In this document: piece after piece, positions 21,367 through 32,388 of the stretch
Layout of the letters: each line of letters opens with the position of its first letter
Position numbering within the stretch: the first letter of the stretch is position 1
NCBI GenBank assembly: GCA_012934845.2
Contig: WNNJ02001877.1
Coordinates: 36,481-100,480, forward strand
Direction of reading: 5' to 3'
DNA from: Pomphorhynchus laevis
Taxonomy: Eukaryota; Acanthocephala; Palaeacanthocephala; Echinorhynchida; Pomphorhynchidae
Length of the DNA stretch: 64,000 bases
Translations under genes and position numbers: made by a program
The notes under the pieces: model-generated
What the model was told of the DNA's origin: nothing
The model's input: the letters and a program-made list of their open reading frames with translations, nothing else
Database searches by the model: none

Positions 21367-21679
21367 CGTTTGGCGCGGCAGAACAAAGACGTCAATTGTA
21401 CGTTTTACATTGCGCAGCGGATCAAACGACTAGATGTGCTCCTTATTAAAAATTAAACAACGAAAGAAAAATATACATAAAAAACAACGAACAAAACAAT
21501 ACAAAAAACCATTACAAATCATTATAATTATAAAATATTTGTTATTAATTTATTAGACAAAGAAATTCAATAACACAAATAAAGAAAAATATACATAAGA
21601 AACAACAAACAAATCAATACAAAAACCATTACAAAACATTACAATTATAAAATATTTGTTATTAATTCAATATCTGGTT

Positions 21680-22480
21680 TATTATTGGGCATCAGTATAT
21701 TTTTATTTTTGTGCATAAAATAAGCTTCTTGTATTTTTCTTTCTAAAGCGTTGTTTTCTACTTAAATAACTTGACTTTTTTCAAAACCTATTATATGGTT
21801 ACTGTTCAAGGAGTGGTCTATTACATCCCCAGATCCCGTTCCTTTCTTAATCGAATATCTATGTTGGTCAATACGCTTAGACAATCCTTGTCCAGATTTA
21901 CCAATATAGATCTTATTACAACCATCACAAGGAATTTAATATACAATACCATCCCTTTTAAAATTAGGTTTCTGTTTAAATATATTTTTTATTTTGGGCA
22001 TTTTTTGATTATATATGACCATGCTCGGGGTGACATTTTTAGAACGTTTAATGTGATTGATCGTTTTGCCGTTCCATTTATCATTAATATAGGGTATACC
22101 TATATATTTTGTTTACGGTTTTGGGCCTATCAATTTTGCCCTAGTACTATTTCCCATGAAATATGATTTTTTGACAGCCCAAGTCGGATATCCACTACTT
22201 ATAAGACTTCTCTTAATTACATCATCCCTTTTCGATTTGAGATAGACACTAGAACAAATTGTATTTGATCTCAAAAACAGTGATGAAGCTGCAGAAATTT
22301 TCCAATTTCTAGGAACATTACTTTCCCAGCTTACAACATTAGGGTACTCACTAATTTTTTGGGAAACCTCAGTTTCTACTTTGTTTGCAGGAGATCTAAT
22401 AATCTTTACATCAAGGAAGGATAATGTACCATCTTCTTCCTTCGTTAATGTCCACTGAATATTTATATCAGCACTATTTG
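21680..22480 (-). mobile_element. Penelope-like element fragment 1: RT C-terminus and GIY-YIG
   Basis: Read downwards from 22480, the frame gives DINIQWT-x-EEDGTLSFLDVKI, the block after the RT palm in canonical PLEs, then KISEYPNVVSWESNVPRNW and VIKRSLISSGYP. Lower down (21768-21960) the minus strand reads GIVY, a stop, then IPCDGCNKIYIGKSGQGL and HRYSIKKG, which is the GIY-YIG nuclease with its zinc-binding cysteines. The order RT then nuclease is canonical. At least two stops and several lost segments break it. The 5' side is cut by a tiny L2a tail at 22482-22535. Fragment 2 (23758-24200) repeats the RT part. Confidence 0.75.
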
Positions 22481-22481
22481 T

Positions 22482-22537
22482 TGTGGTCATGTAAGCGTGC
22501 GCTGGCACGCATTTGCCACGTTAAAATAAATCCTTTT
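22482..22537 (+). mobile_element. Solo L2a 3' tail (about 55 bp)
   Basis: Only the last 55 bp of L2a are present: GTGGTCATG, the hairpin GCGTGC-GCTG-GCACGC, then CCACGTTAAAATAAATC and T8. This is a minimal 5'-truncated LINE insertion inside a PLE. The open frame read in the opposite direction (MPAHAYMTTT...) starts in this tail and is a junction artefact. Confidence 0.7.
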
Positions 22538-23757
22538 TTTTATTAATAATAATTATTAACCATAATATACCAGGGTACAAATTCATAATTGATCAGGGTA
22601 TAATCAAATTAATTTATTTAATTTTATATTTAAATCATCGCATCTTTTCAAACAAATACCAAAGATGTGGGTGTAAATTTTCATATGTTATATCGATTCG
22701 TATAAAAACAAGAAATCTACTGTGGGTGCTCGTGCAATGCATCGGGTTACTTGTCGCTTAAATTTAGTAACGGGTTCACATCCTTCTAATCACCCGAAAC
22801 GATATCTCGAGCATTTTTTTTATCTTAGATTTTTTGATTTTTATGAAATAAGCTTGTTTTTTTTCAGATATTATAAACAGGCTGGTATTTCTGAATTTCC
22901 ACTTATATCTTAAAAATATAATATTTAAATATTGATGAATCTTTGATTTATTAATCATTCATACATATATCAAATAATATTGAATAGAATACATAAAACG
23001 AGCAATACAATAGGTTACTTTGCACTAATCTGGTATCGAGTTCATCGTGCAAATCACCCGATTCGATAGCTATAACATTTTTATCGCATCTTTAATTCCA
23101 TTATTATGAGAGATACATTTTTTGTACAAATATTTTAGACAACCTGATAATTCCGAATATTTTAAAGATTAAAAATTCCATCAAATTTGAGATTAATAAT
23201 TAATTAAAGATTTCAAATTATAAAATAATTTAAAATATAGTTATTAAATAATGAATTTTCACTTATTTCTAGTATATTCCATGATGCTGGTTATCTTGAA
23301 ATCAATTAAATAATTTAATTTGGCCAAATAAAAAATTATTAAAAACTAAATAATTTTCAAACATAATATTTAATTTATTAAACTTAATATTTAGTTCATA
23401 TCGCCTCAATAGAAACGAATATGTGTTTAAGCGAAAATTTTCCTTTTTTACCGATTTGTAAATAACGAAATTAACTCTTTTTGTGGATGCTCGAGAAATG
23501 CATAGAGTTACTTGCAACTATAATCTTATATCGAGTTTCGCGTGCTAGTCACTCGAAATTTAAGTACTTTTATCGCATTTATAAAATTGTATTAAAAGTT
23601 GTTTAAATATTTTGAAAGGTCAAATCTTTTTAAAAGTAGGAACAAGAATATTTAAATAAAATGTGTCAAAAAATGTTAACAAGTCTAATAATTCCGAGTT
23701 TATATAAATAAAATCCTTAAATTTAAACATTTTAAAAATATTGTTGGTTAATCAAAT
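22538..23757. repeat. Gene-free AT-rich stretch with three diverged copies of a 100-bp repeat
   Basis: I see no coding sequence. Three related segments lie at about 22722-22815, 23003-23090 and 23476-23580. They share GCTCG-GCAATGCAT, GGTTACTTGC, GTATCGAGTT, a GTGC-AATCACCCGA block and TTTTTATCGCAT. The spacing is uneven (about 280 and 470 bp). They look like an old dispersed or satellite-like repeat. Confidence 0.55.
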
Positions 23758-24204
23758 TTAATGGTTGTAGAAATCAAGTTTTGGGCCTATCAATTTTGCC
23801 CTAGTACTTTTTCCCATGAAATATGATTTTTTGATAGCCCAAGTCGGATATCCACTACTTATAAGACTTCTCTTAATTACATCATCCCTTTTCGATTTGA
23901 GATAGACACTAGAACAAATTGTCTTTGATCTCAAAAACAGTGATGAAGCTGCAGAAATTTTCCAATTTCTAGGAACATTACTTTCCCAGCTTACAACATT
24001 AGGGTACTCACTAATTTTTTGGAAAACCTCAGTTTCTACTTTGTTTGCAGGAGATCTAATAATCTTTACATCAAGGAAGGATAATGTACCATCTTCTTCC
24101 TTCCTTAATGTCCACTGAATATTTATATCATCACTATTTAATATATCCAAAAAACAATCCGGGTCAAACGGTTCCTTTAAAAGAACAAAAGCATCATCCA
24201 CGTG
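23758..24204 (-). mobile_element. Penelope-like element fragment 2: RT palm C-terminus
   Basis: Downwards from about 24200 the frame reads HVDDAFVLL, which keeps the second half of the PLE catalytic box (Y/H-VDD), then FLDILNSDDINIQWT and GTLSFLDVKI. It continues as in fragment 1 to KSTRAKLIGPK. The two fragments differ at only about a dozen sites over the shared 370 bp. This one reaches further into the RT. It too is cut at its 5' side by a short L2a tail, so no RT fingers are present. Confidence 0.75.
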
Positions 24205-24258
24205 ATAAGCGTGCGCTGGCACGCATTTACCACGTTAAAATAAATCGTTTTTTAATGA
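24205..24258 (+). mobile_element. Solo L2a 3' tail, second example
   Basis: The GCGTGC-GCTG-GCACGC hairpin, then ACCACGTTAAAATAAATCG and a T run. It is the same minimal 3' tail as at 22482-22537, inserted at a different point of a related PLE. Confidence 0.65.
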
Positions 24259-24289
24259 TCAATATGCCCATATTCAAACGAAATAATGA

Positions 24290-24985
24290 AAACAAATTAC
24301 TGTTTTGACGAGCAAATTGGCTCCCTACGATTTAAATAATTGCTCAAAAGGAAGAGAATGTTACAGTAATTTCGATGTTCCTAATGCACTAAATAACGAC
24401 TCACTAAATAATACTATTGTTTAATCGGAAGAGTGGTTTGAGTCTAACGTAAACGATTCGATTCTTGATAATGCACAACTCTCTACGTGTAGTGATTTAG
24501 ATACCGGAAATTTGATCAATCAGAAAAATCACAATGGTGCGAATAAAACTTTTCAAAAATTTAACGAACAGATAAATATCAGGCCAGTACGAACCAGAAA
24601 AATGCCAGAAAAATTTCAATATTATCGGTTAGAGTGAATGTTATAGTTAATGTTATTTTTTTATCTGTTGACAAGGACCGTTTGGTTGAATGCTCCAATA
24701 AAAACGATTCAAACTTTATTTCGCAAGTCTATAATGAGTGATCGATACAACAATCTAATCAAAGACTTGCACGCACCTATGTCGAATGTTATAGTATTAT
24801 ATTGACTTGACAGTTATTTTGTAATGATGTTTTAGATTGCTTATTAAAACCTTTTATTGGTTTATTGATTCTATCTATCACAAGTTCACATGTGCTTGTG
24901 GATTTAGAGTAGCCGTTCAACAGGGTACCAAGATATACGTTGAGGAATGTTCTTAAAGATTACAAAATTCCGCAAAATCATTTAA
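24290..24985 (+). mobile_element. Possible 3' remnant of an LTR-element fossil
   Basis: A stretch near 24570-24640 ends with RPVRTRKMPEKFQYYRLE, similar to the basic C-terminal tails of Gypsy-type polyproteins in this window (RRSTRMRRSPNYL). The rest up to 24985 is not recognised. The assignment is tentative. Confidence 0.25.
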
Positions 24986-24990
24986 ATAAT

Positions 24991-25073
24991 TGTTGTATTT
25001 TATGTCTACGTTACTTATAACACTATTTTTAGGTGTTAAATAAAACCACTTTGATTTCAGTTTAAACACAACA
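24991..25073 (+). repeat. 5' LTR of Gypsy fossil 1 (83 bp)
   Basis: It starts TGTTGTA and ends ACAACA, and matches 28744-28826 at about 90%. The segment 25075-25085 just after it is complementary to 25034-25044 inside the LTR (11 pairs, one G-U), which hints at self-priming. Confidence 0.8.
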
Positions 25074-28000
25074 ATTTATTTGACATTGTTGAAGTTGGAT
25101 ACAGGCTCACTTCAATGTCTATCTCAAAGGGCGCTATTTCAAGACAGTCAATCGGAAAGTCGAACGTTCGACTCAATCGATTTAATGTAACGCCAGACGA
25201 AGCCATGAGCTTAAAGTATAAGCTATGGAAACGAAACTTCAACTATGTCCTGTCGATCAACGACATCACGGATAAGCTAGAATACTTATTTATTCATGTA
25301 GACCGCCAAATCTACAAGTTGATTAAAGATTCGAATAACTACGATGAGGCTATAGGCAAACTAAATAAAATCTACATCAAAACACCAAACGAAGTACTGG
25401 CGCGTCACGTACTATCTGTCCGAAGTCAGAAACAGGAAGAAGACATCGATATTTACGTTCAATCCCTACGATCTCTAGCGACAGATTGCAACTTCAAAGC
25501 GGTGACAGCAGAATAATCAAAGAACGATTACATAAGAGATTTCTTCATCCGTGGACTCAGTTCTGATACGATAAGACAGCGTCTTCTAGAATTCGACCAA
25601 CTGGATCTCGAAAAAGCTATTTCCATCGCGAAATCCTTAGTAACGGCGCAGCAAAGTGTCGAGTTATACCACCGACGAGAGGACTCACTTCCGGATCAAC
25701 GAGTCGAGATTGCACAAGTCAGCACGAACTCCAAGAGATGTGAAAAGGGACCGCCACATTATAATCAAGAAATAAATGAGGAACAATGCCTAAATCGTAT
25801 CGATAAATCGACCAGCAGAAGCTACAACAATCAATCGAAGATATGCTTATTCTGCGGAAGCAACTTGCATAATCGAAGTAATCGTCCTGCTAAGCAAGCG
25901 AGCTGTTTTAAATGCGGCAAGAATGGTCACTTTTCCCGTGTCTGTGCATCATCAAAGTTTCAACAATAAGCGTCTTCATCGGTTATCCTCTCAACTGTCA
26001 ATAACTCAAAATCTCAACCAGAGGAAGAAATCTCTATATGTGGAAAGCCTGTGACAGCACTCATCGACACCGGTAGTTCTTTGAATTTTATCGATAGCAA
26101 GATTGTCGCTTTGTAAAAGCTGAGGAAGTTCTATACTATGACGAGGGTTTACATAACTTCATAAGCTATCAAGACCGTTCATGCTAAGTGCATCGTTGAT
26201 TTTCAATTTCAAGAAAAAGAATATGCTAATGCTGAGCTTTACGTGTTGATAGGTTTATGTACGGAAGTGATATTGGGATTGCCCTTTCTTAGGCTACATC
26301 AAACATTGGCCATTGAATTTGAAGGTTCTCTGGAATGCATCGAAATGGCTGCGTCTACATCAACAGGCATAGAACCGCCCAAGCTCTTCAGGAACTTATC
26401 TCCCAACGTATTTCCGATTGTAACCAGAAGCAGGAAATTCATTGCAATGAACAAACAATTCATTCGCATTGAAGTACAACGTTTACTGAACAATGACATC
26501 ATTGAGCCCAGTTCGTCTCCGTGGAGAGCCCAGGTTGTCGTTGTTCCTAGGAACACGGGTCGAAAACGTCTTGTTGTCGATTTCTCGCGAACCATAAATC
26601 GATATACGTATCTAGACGCATATCCCCTCCCAAAAATATCCGATATCGTAGGTCAAATATCTAAGCATCGTTATTACTCGCTTGTCGACCTTGAGGAGGC
26701 ATACTACCAGATCGATATAGATCCACAAGAAAGACCATACACCGCGTTCGAAGCAATGGGCAGGTTATATCACTTCAAAAAAATACCAATGGGAGTGACC
26801 AACGGAGTATCTGCTTTTCAGCGGTACATAAACAACTTGATCGATTCAAATGAGCTTCAAGCCGTCTACTCATATCTCGACGACATTATAGTATGTGGCA
26901 AGACCAAAGTTGATCATGATCTTAATTTACAAAAGCTTAAGCATTCGCTAAACCTCCTGGGGTTAAAGATAAACGACAGAAAGTCAATTTACAGCGTAAC
27001 AAAATTACAAACTCTCGGATATGAAATTGAATACAACACACTACGTCCAGATCCAGATTGTCTCTCAGCTTTGTGTAAATTAAAAATTCCTGAAAATATA
27101 ACGGCCTTGATGAGATTATTAGGATTCTTCTTATATTATAGCAAATGGAATAAAAAAAATTCAACAAAGATTTCTCCGCTGACGAAGCAGAATTTGCGTT
27201 CCCCACTGACAAGATAGCAGAGTGATACAGTAGAATCAATCAAGAAAGACTTCACCGACGCGTGTATCCGTACGATTGATGACAATTGTCGTTTTTCGGT
27301 TGAAACGGACGCTTCCGAAAACTTCATCGGAGCAACATTATTATAGAACAACCAACTAGTGGCGTTCTTCTTACGTACACTGAATATGCATGAAAAGCGA
27401 CACCATATCATCCTGAAAGAAGCATACGCTATAATTGAGGCTCTTCAAAACTGGAGGCATTTCCTTCTTACTCGACCATTCACCCTTCTTACGGATCAGA
27501 AATCTGTCGCATTGATAATAAACGATAAGGGAAGATAAAGAACGATAAAATCGCGCGATGGGAGATGGAGTTATCGAATTTTCCATACAAAGTGCATTAC
27601 AGACGTGGATCCAAAAATATTTCAGCCGATGTTATGTCAAGAGACGTATGTGGAGCGATGAACAACTTAAGCAACCTCGAAGAAATCCACACGATATTAC
27701 TGCACACCGGAGCTACCCGGATGCTGCATTTCATTCGTACTCACAATATGCCGTTTTTTCTTGAGGATGTTCGCGCAACAATTTCTCAATGTAAAACGTG
27801 TTGCCTAATCAAGCCCAGATTCTTCAAGCCATATTACGATCAGCATCTGTAAAGGCGAGTTCGCCTTTGGAAAGGATATCCATCGATTTCAAAGGGCCAC
27901 TGCCAAAATCAACACGTGGCTTCACTTATCTCTTCAAGGGAATCAATGAGTTTCGTCGTTATCCATTCGCGTTTGCGGTGAAAGACACGTCGACTGTGAC

Positions 28001-28743
28001 AGCCATCGAATGTATTCGCAAATTAATCGCGTTCTGCGGATATCCTCAATATATTCACTCTGATAGAGGAACTGATTTTCAATCAAAAGATTTCAAGGAC
28101 TTCTTGAGCCAACTAGGATTAGCAGTAGTCAAACAACGCCATATAGACCTCAGGCAAATGGACAGTGCGAACGATTGAATGGGGCATTATGGAAAACAAT
28201 ATCTTTTGCTTTAGAGGCGAACAAGGAAGATATCTCAAAGTGGGAGAGAGTACTAAACGATGCACTATCATCGATTGAGGTCTGCTTTGCACTGCTATAA
28301 ACGACACGCCCTACAACAAATTCTTCGCCTTTCCTCGAATATTTACACCACCGCTTAACCTCTCGAAATGGTTGACGGATTCTGACAACGTTCTAATGAG
28401 GAGCTATAATCGGCATTCTAAATACGAGCCAATGGTTCAGAGTGAGACTTTTGGATTCCAGTCCAGCTTATTCGACCGTCGAAGACGCAGCAGGAAAGAT
28501 CCAGAAGGTTTCGACACAAAACTTGGCAAATGAGGGAAATGATGATCCAACGAAAGACGACGATGCAAATAAGGACGATGCAGCTGACACGACTTACTAT
28601 CACACGACCACAATCGATGACCAGAAAAGAAATGCTAAGGTCAAAGTCACATCCCCTGGTCCTTTAATTTTTCAACGAACCCAACGCATCAGGCGTATAC
28701 CAACCAGGTATATGGATTGACAAAACAACGAAGCTGCGAAGAA

Positions 28744-28826
28744 TGTTGTATTTCATGTCTATGTTACTTATAACACTATTTTTAGATGTAAAATAAAACC
28801 ACATTGGTTTTAGTTTAAACACTACA
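28744..28826 (+). repeat. 3' LTR of Gypsy fossil 1 (83 bp)
   Basis: Same length as the 5' LTR, starting TGTTGTA and ending ACTACA. It is followed directly by the target duplication ATAAT and then Naiad sequence. Confidence 0.8.
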
Positions 28827-29350
28827 ATAATTTAATAGATGCATATTTTAAACTAGGTTACTATAAAAATATCATCAAACAGAAAATAGTAAAATACGTA
28901 AATCAACACAATAATATTAAAAATAAATATAAAATAATTAGCGGAAAATTTTTATGGATAATAAATAACATACTTTGTATTAGAATAAGATACGTGATAA
29001 TATAATATCATCAGAGTAATAAAATTTATTAAATAATATGCTCTGTATACATCTTATCAAGAAATCTATTTTATCAGAACTTACGTCATACCAAATGATT
29101 TATAAAGATATAATATTAAATATAATACATTAATGAAATTTAAGAATTGCAACTATTTGTAATGATATTATATTTCAAAATCATTAAAATAATTTAATAT
29201 TTATAATTTATAATTTGATCAGAGGAAATACGTCCTTAGCACTTATTTGGCCCCGCTTCTATGTGGGGTGAGGAATTAGTAATCGAACCTGATATCATAG
29301 CAGGTCCTCCTGATGACCTATAATCCTTATTCTGAAACAACGTCTGTCTT
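28827..29350 (+). mobile_element. Naiad-like PLE, 3' part downstream of the Gypsy insertion
   Basis: This reads NNLIDAYFKLGYYKN, KQKIVKYVNQHNNIKNKYK and ISGKFLWIINN at 28829-28985, the C-terminus of the Naiad RT. It is followed by the tail module at 29220-29330 (GAGGAAATACGTCC to TGATGACCTATAATCC). The short left part (AAAATCATTTAAATAAT, 24974-24990) lies on the other side of Gypsy fossil 1. The upstream RT is missing. Confidence 0.75.
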
Positions 29351-29439
29351 AAAACAATTATTTATAATTATTTATTATCAAATTATTAAATTTTGATTTA
29401 TTGATTTAGCATAAGTATTTTTAAATGACTTACTTTTCT

Positions 29440-30740
29440 CGTCAATTTATATTCTGATTGTTGGAAACGGGAAGACTAAAACAGCATAAACTAACTCTAT
29501 GGTGGTTTGACTTTTGAATCTCATCAGTAAAGAGTTGATGCATAACTGGATTGAAGTACAGCACCCCTAGACAGCTGAATAAGTCCTCCTTATTGTTGAA
29601 ACTTTCATCAACAATTATATCATCTAGATAGAATTCCGTTCCTTTGATAACATTCACATCCTGTGATAGAACAGTCTCGACGATTTTTATCATAATACGT
29701 GGTGCACAGCTTAGACCAAATCCTAGACGGGTCAAACAATATGTTTCGTCCTTATAATTGATAAGCTGATAAGGCCAAAGATCTTTATATACTCTTAATT
29801 GTAAATACGCATTTTTAGATCCAATAATTTCACAGGTCCGCTAATTCGTCTCCACTTGCGAATTGCATCTTCACAAACTTGTATAGCATCTCCATTATGA
29901 CATCTAAGATACTGGTTCAGTTCTCGGAAATCGAATACAGGACGTACTTTGTCTTTACTCTTGTGGACTACTGCCATTAGAGGGATTATCCATCGTTGAA
30001 CTTTCTGTGTCCATCTACACAAGATGCATTAATCAATCCACCTTGATATTTCTTTATCAAATTTGTCTTTAATTCGAGAATCGCAAGCACATGAATACAT
30101 GTCGATCGAATTCTACAACAGCGGTAGATTTCGTCCAAAATCCATTGAACTATCCCATTTCCAACGTACTGTCCAATAGAATCCCTCGAAGTAGGCATCA
30201 AAATCGGGATCATTTAACGTTATCGTATTGGGTAATGGCGAACTGGCAATGACATCCACACATTGACTATCATAAGATGTCATCGAAGATTAAGGCTTTG
30301 ATTGCACTATCATACTGCAAGATTGATGTTCACAAAGATAACTAATGACGGGGCTAGACAAAACTTCATTCTCATGCGGGAAATTATGGTCCTTTGGTTT
30401 CTAAGATGTTTCTTAAATTGAACTTTTCCAGGAGAAATCCAAACTCCGCCAAGCTTATAATTCACATCGACCCCCATAATTACATCGATACCGTACATTA
30501 ATTGATCATACACTATAGCTTTAACCAACAACACACGATGGCTAATCAACATGGATACTTGCGTCATACCTTGACAATTAAATTTTTCACCTCTGAAGTC
30601 TGTGACGGTAACGCGGCCGTAAGTCTTGCTCGCAAAACTCGACTGTACAATTTTATAAGAACTACCGCTATCGATTGGTGCTCGTGCATATCGATGACCA
30701 ATCTTGACACTAATAACAGGCAACTCGGAATAGCCAGCAT
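29440..30740 (-). mobile_element. Gypsy-type LTR-element fossil 2 (fragment)
   Basis: A minus-strand pol fragment of another Gypsy lineage. The protease region has APIDSGSSYKIV (about 30670-30620). The RT follows, with VRPVFDFRELNQYL (about 29950) and GFGLSCAPRIM...YLDDIIVDE (about 29725-29600). No gag, RNase H, integrase or terminal repeats are seen, and it has several breaks. It is old. A palindromic element abuts it at 30809. Confidence 0.7.
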
Positions 30741-30808
30741 GATTTATTCTGTAGGTGGGAGCTGCTGCGGCTCGACAACGCCACCCACGACGTTTCCCGA
30801 AATATTAA

Positions 30809-30981
30809 TTTTCCCTTTTATTTGAAAATAATCAATATTTCGATAGCTTCTGCCATTATCATGATTACACTGTAATCATGATAATAGCATGATATTAGCA
30901 TGATATTATCATGACTACATTGTAATCATGATGATAGCAGGAGTAATCGAAATATTGGATTTTTTTCAAATAAAAGGAAAA
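30809..30981. mobile_element. Long palindromic element (second family)
   Basis: The left arm (30809 to about 30880) and right arm (about 30905-30981) are inverted copies: TTTTCCCTTTTATTTGAAAA against TTTTTTCAAATAAAAGGAAAA, then AATATTTCGAT and CTGCCATTATCATGATTAC against GTAATCATGATGATAGCAG. The centre repeats GCATGATATTA. I found no coding sequence and no certain target duplication. It may be a MITE-like or foldback element. Confidence 0.65.
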
Positions 30982-30989
30982 CATATTTT

Positions 30990-32208
30990 CTTTGTTTCAT
31001 TAAAACTTGATATATTAAAAATAATTATGCCATTTTCACGAATGTAATCTTAAAAGATAAATATAATTTTGTTAATTTGTCAAAGATAGTTTTACGTGCT
31101 GATGAGTCAAACTTAAAATTATTAAAGAAACAAATACATAATTGTCTGCTTACCTGTTTGGCTCGAAAGATTTCTTAGAAACATCTTATTTAGAAACATT
31201 GCCAACCATCAACGTCTGGCATGAATATGCTTATATAAAAGTATCGTCATTCTAGCGTAGTGAAGCGCACAGATAAAAAGATCAACTACGAATAAGTTTT
31301 TATTTTAATTTGTAGTTGAATAAAATGGCGAAGGAAGCAATTAGACCGTGGTTTTCAGTTTAAATACTATTTCTTGAATTGATCGTTAAAGAATAAATTC
31401 AAATTTCTTTCATGTACCCTATCTTGTAGTTTCAAAGATTCTTACTTTTCAATGTGAGTGTGGCTAACGGATTCTGAAACGATCTTGATTGTAAGAACAA
31501 ATAAAATTTACGACAGAATACGGATTTGATATATTTACAGCAGACTTGTATCATAAATTGATAGTGAAAGCAAATACTTAATAATCAAAAACAACACAAA
31601 GCCATCCTTAACTTTAGTTGATAATAATATTGTGACTACATTACATTCAGAATTACGTTGTCACCACCACTAAAGAGAGACTGATCATTATCAAATACTA
31701 TCATTTTGAGATAGCCAAAGAAGTTAAAAATACAAAACTATCATTTCTAATGTGAATAGAGATATCATTCTGAACTACTCAATGAGAATATTGTAAACTT
31801 TCAATGAAAGCACAAACACTCAATAATAAAGTTGAAAAGCATGTTTTGATGCACGCATTAACATACACTAATTGACACACATTAACACACCAATCATGTT
31901 TAGCTGCACGCATTAACTAATTGAAAAAATTATATATCGACCCAAATTAGTAAACATAACTTTTAATAGTGTGAAATAGAGTATTTCTAAAAAGTACACA
32001 TTTGAATCGGATGATTTGAAGGTAAAATGATTTCACATCTAAGTTTATTTTACGAATAAAGCCGAAAAGATTACGATAAAATATAGTTTTTTGAATTATC
32101 GATTGTTAAGCCTAGCCCATAATTTAAAGAAAAATAATTTTCATCAAATAAAATTTTATTTTAAAATAGAGTATATTTAATATTTAGTATGAATGCTTAC
32201 GCAAAAAT
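30990..32208. other. Gene-free AT-rich region
   Basis: About 1.2 kb without a recognisable coding sequence or repeat family. Confidence 0.5.
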
Positions 32209-32388
32209 ATTATGGCAATTTTAAATAGTTGATAATGATCCATTATTGATAAAGAATTATTGGAGCTGGATCGAAAAAAAAGAACTTTTTTCAATAATTA
32301 GCGAAATATCAAAAAATTTCGGTTAGCGAAATATCAAAAAAATCTCTTTTCTTTGATCCAGCTCCAATAATGTTTTATTATGGTAATT
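32209..32388. mobile_element. Palindromic non-autonomous element, copy 3, with 12-bp TSD
   Basis: The element (32221-32376) starts TTAAATAGTTGATAATGATC and ends CAGCTCCAATAATGTTTT, so its right end is shortened as in copy 1. The flanks ATTATGGCAATT (32209-32220) and ATTATGGTAATT (32377-32388) match at 11 of 12 positions. Confidence 0.7.

Larger units (their letters stand above)
20688..21614. repeat. Pair of 250-bp direct repeats flanking L2 and repeat M
   Basis: Positions 20688-20937 and 21365-21614 match over 250 bp with a few differences. Both start TTCGTTTGGCGC and both contain GACGTCAATTGTACGTTTTA. The 427 bp between them hold an L2 RT fragment (20938-21192) and repeat M (21232-21366). 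The second unit continues into a partial third repeat of AAAAACCATTACAAA text (to about 21670). Confidence 0.75.
24991..28826 (+). mobile_element. Gypsy-type LTR retrotransposon fossil 1
   Basis: A complete-looking but clearly broken LTR element of about 3.8 kb with roughly six or more breaks. Parts in order: a gag-like region with CCHC zinc knuckles (about 25115-25960), an aspartic protease with the DTGSS motif (about 26060-26110), reverse transcriptase with YLDDIIV (about 26420-27130), RNase H (about 27290-27540), integrase (about 27560-28280) and a charged C-terminal tail. No envelope-like gene is seen. The terminal repeats are only 83 bp and differ at about 10% of sites, so it is fairly old. 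The 5-bp duplication ATAAT flanks it (24986-24990 and 28827-28831). It sits inside a Naiad-like PLE, whose sequence resumes after the element. Confidence 0.85.

Noticed and set aside
21771-22166. 131-codon plus-strand frame, membrane-protein-like
   Set aside because: It is antisense to a GIY-YIG nuclease and post-RT region of a PLE; hydrophobicity follows from AT-rich antisense sequence.
29310-29345. CTGATGA followed by GAAAC in a Naiad tail, as a hammerhead candidate
   Set aside because: The other copies read GATAC instead of GAAAC, the 17 nt between the boxes do not form stem II, and no stem I pairing exists.
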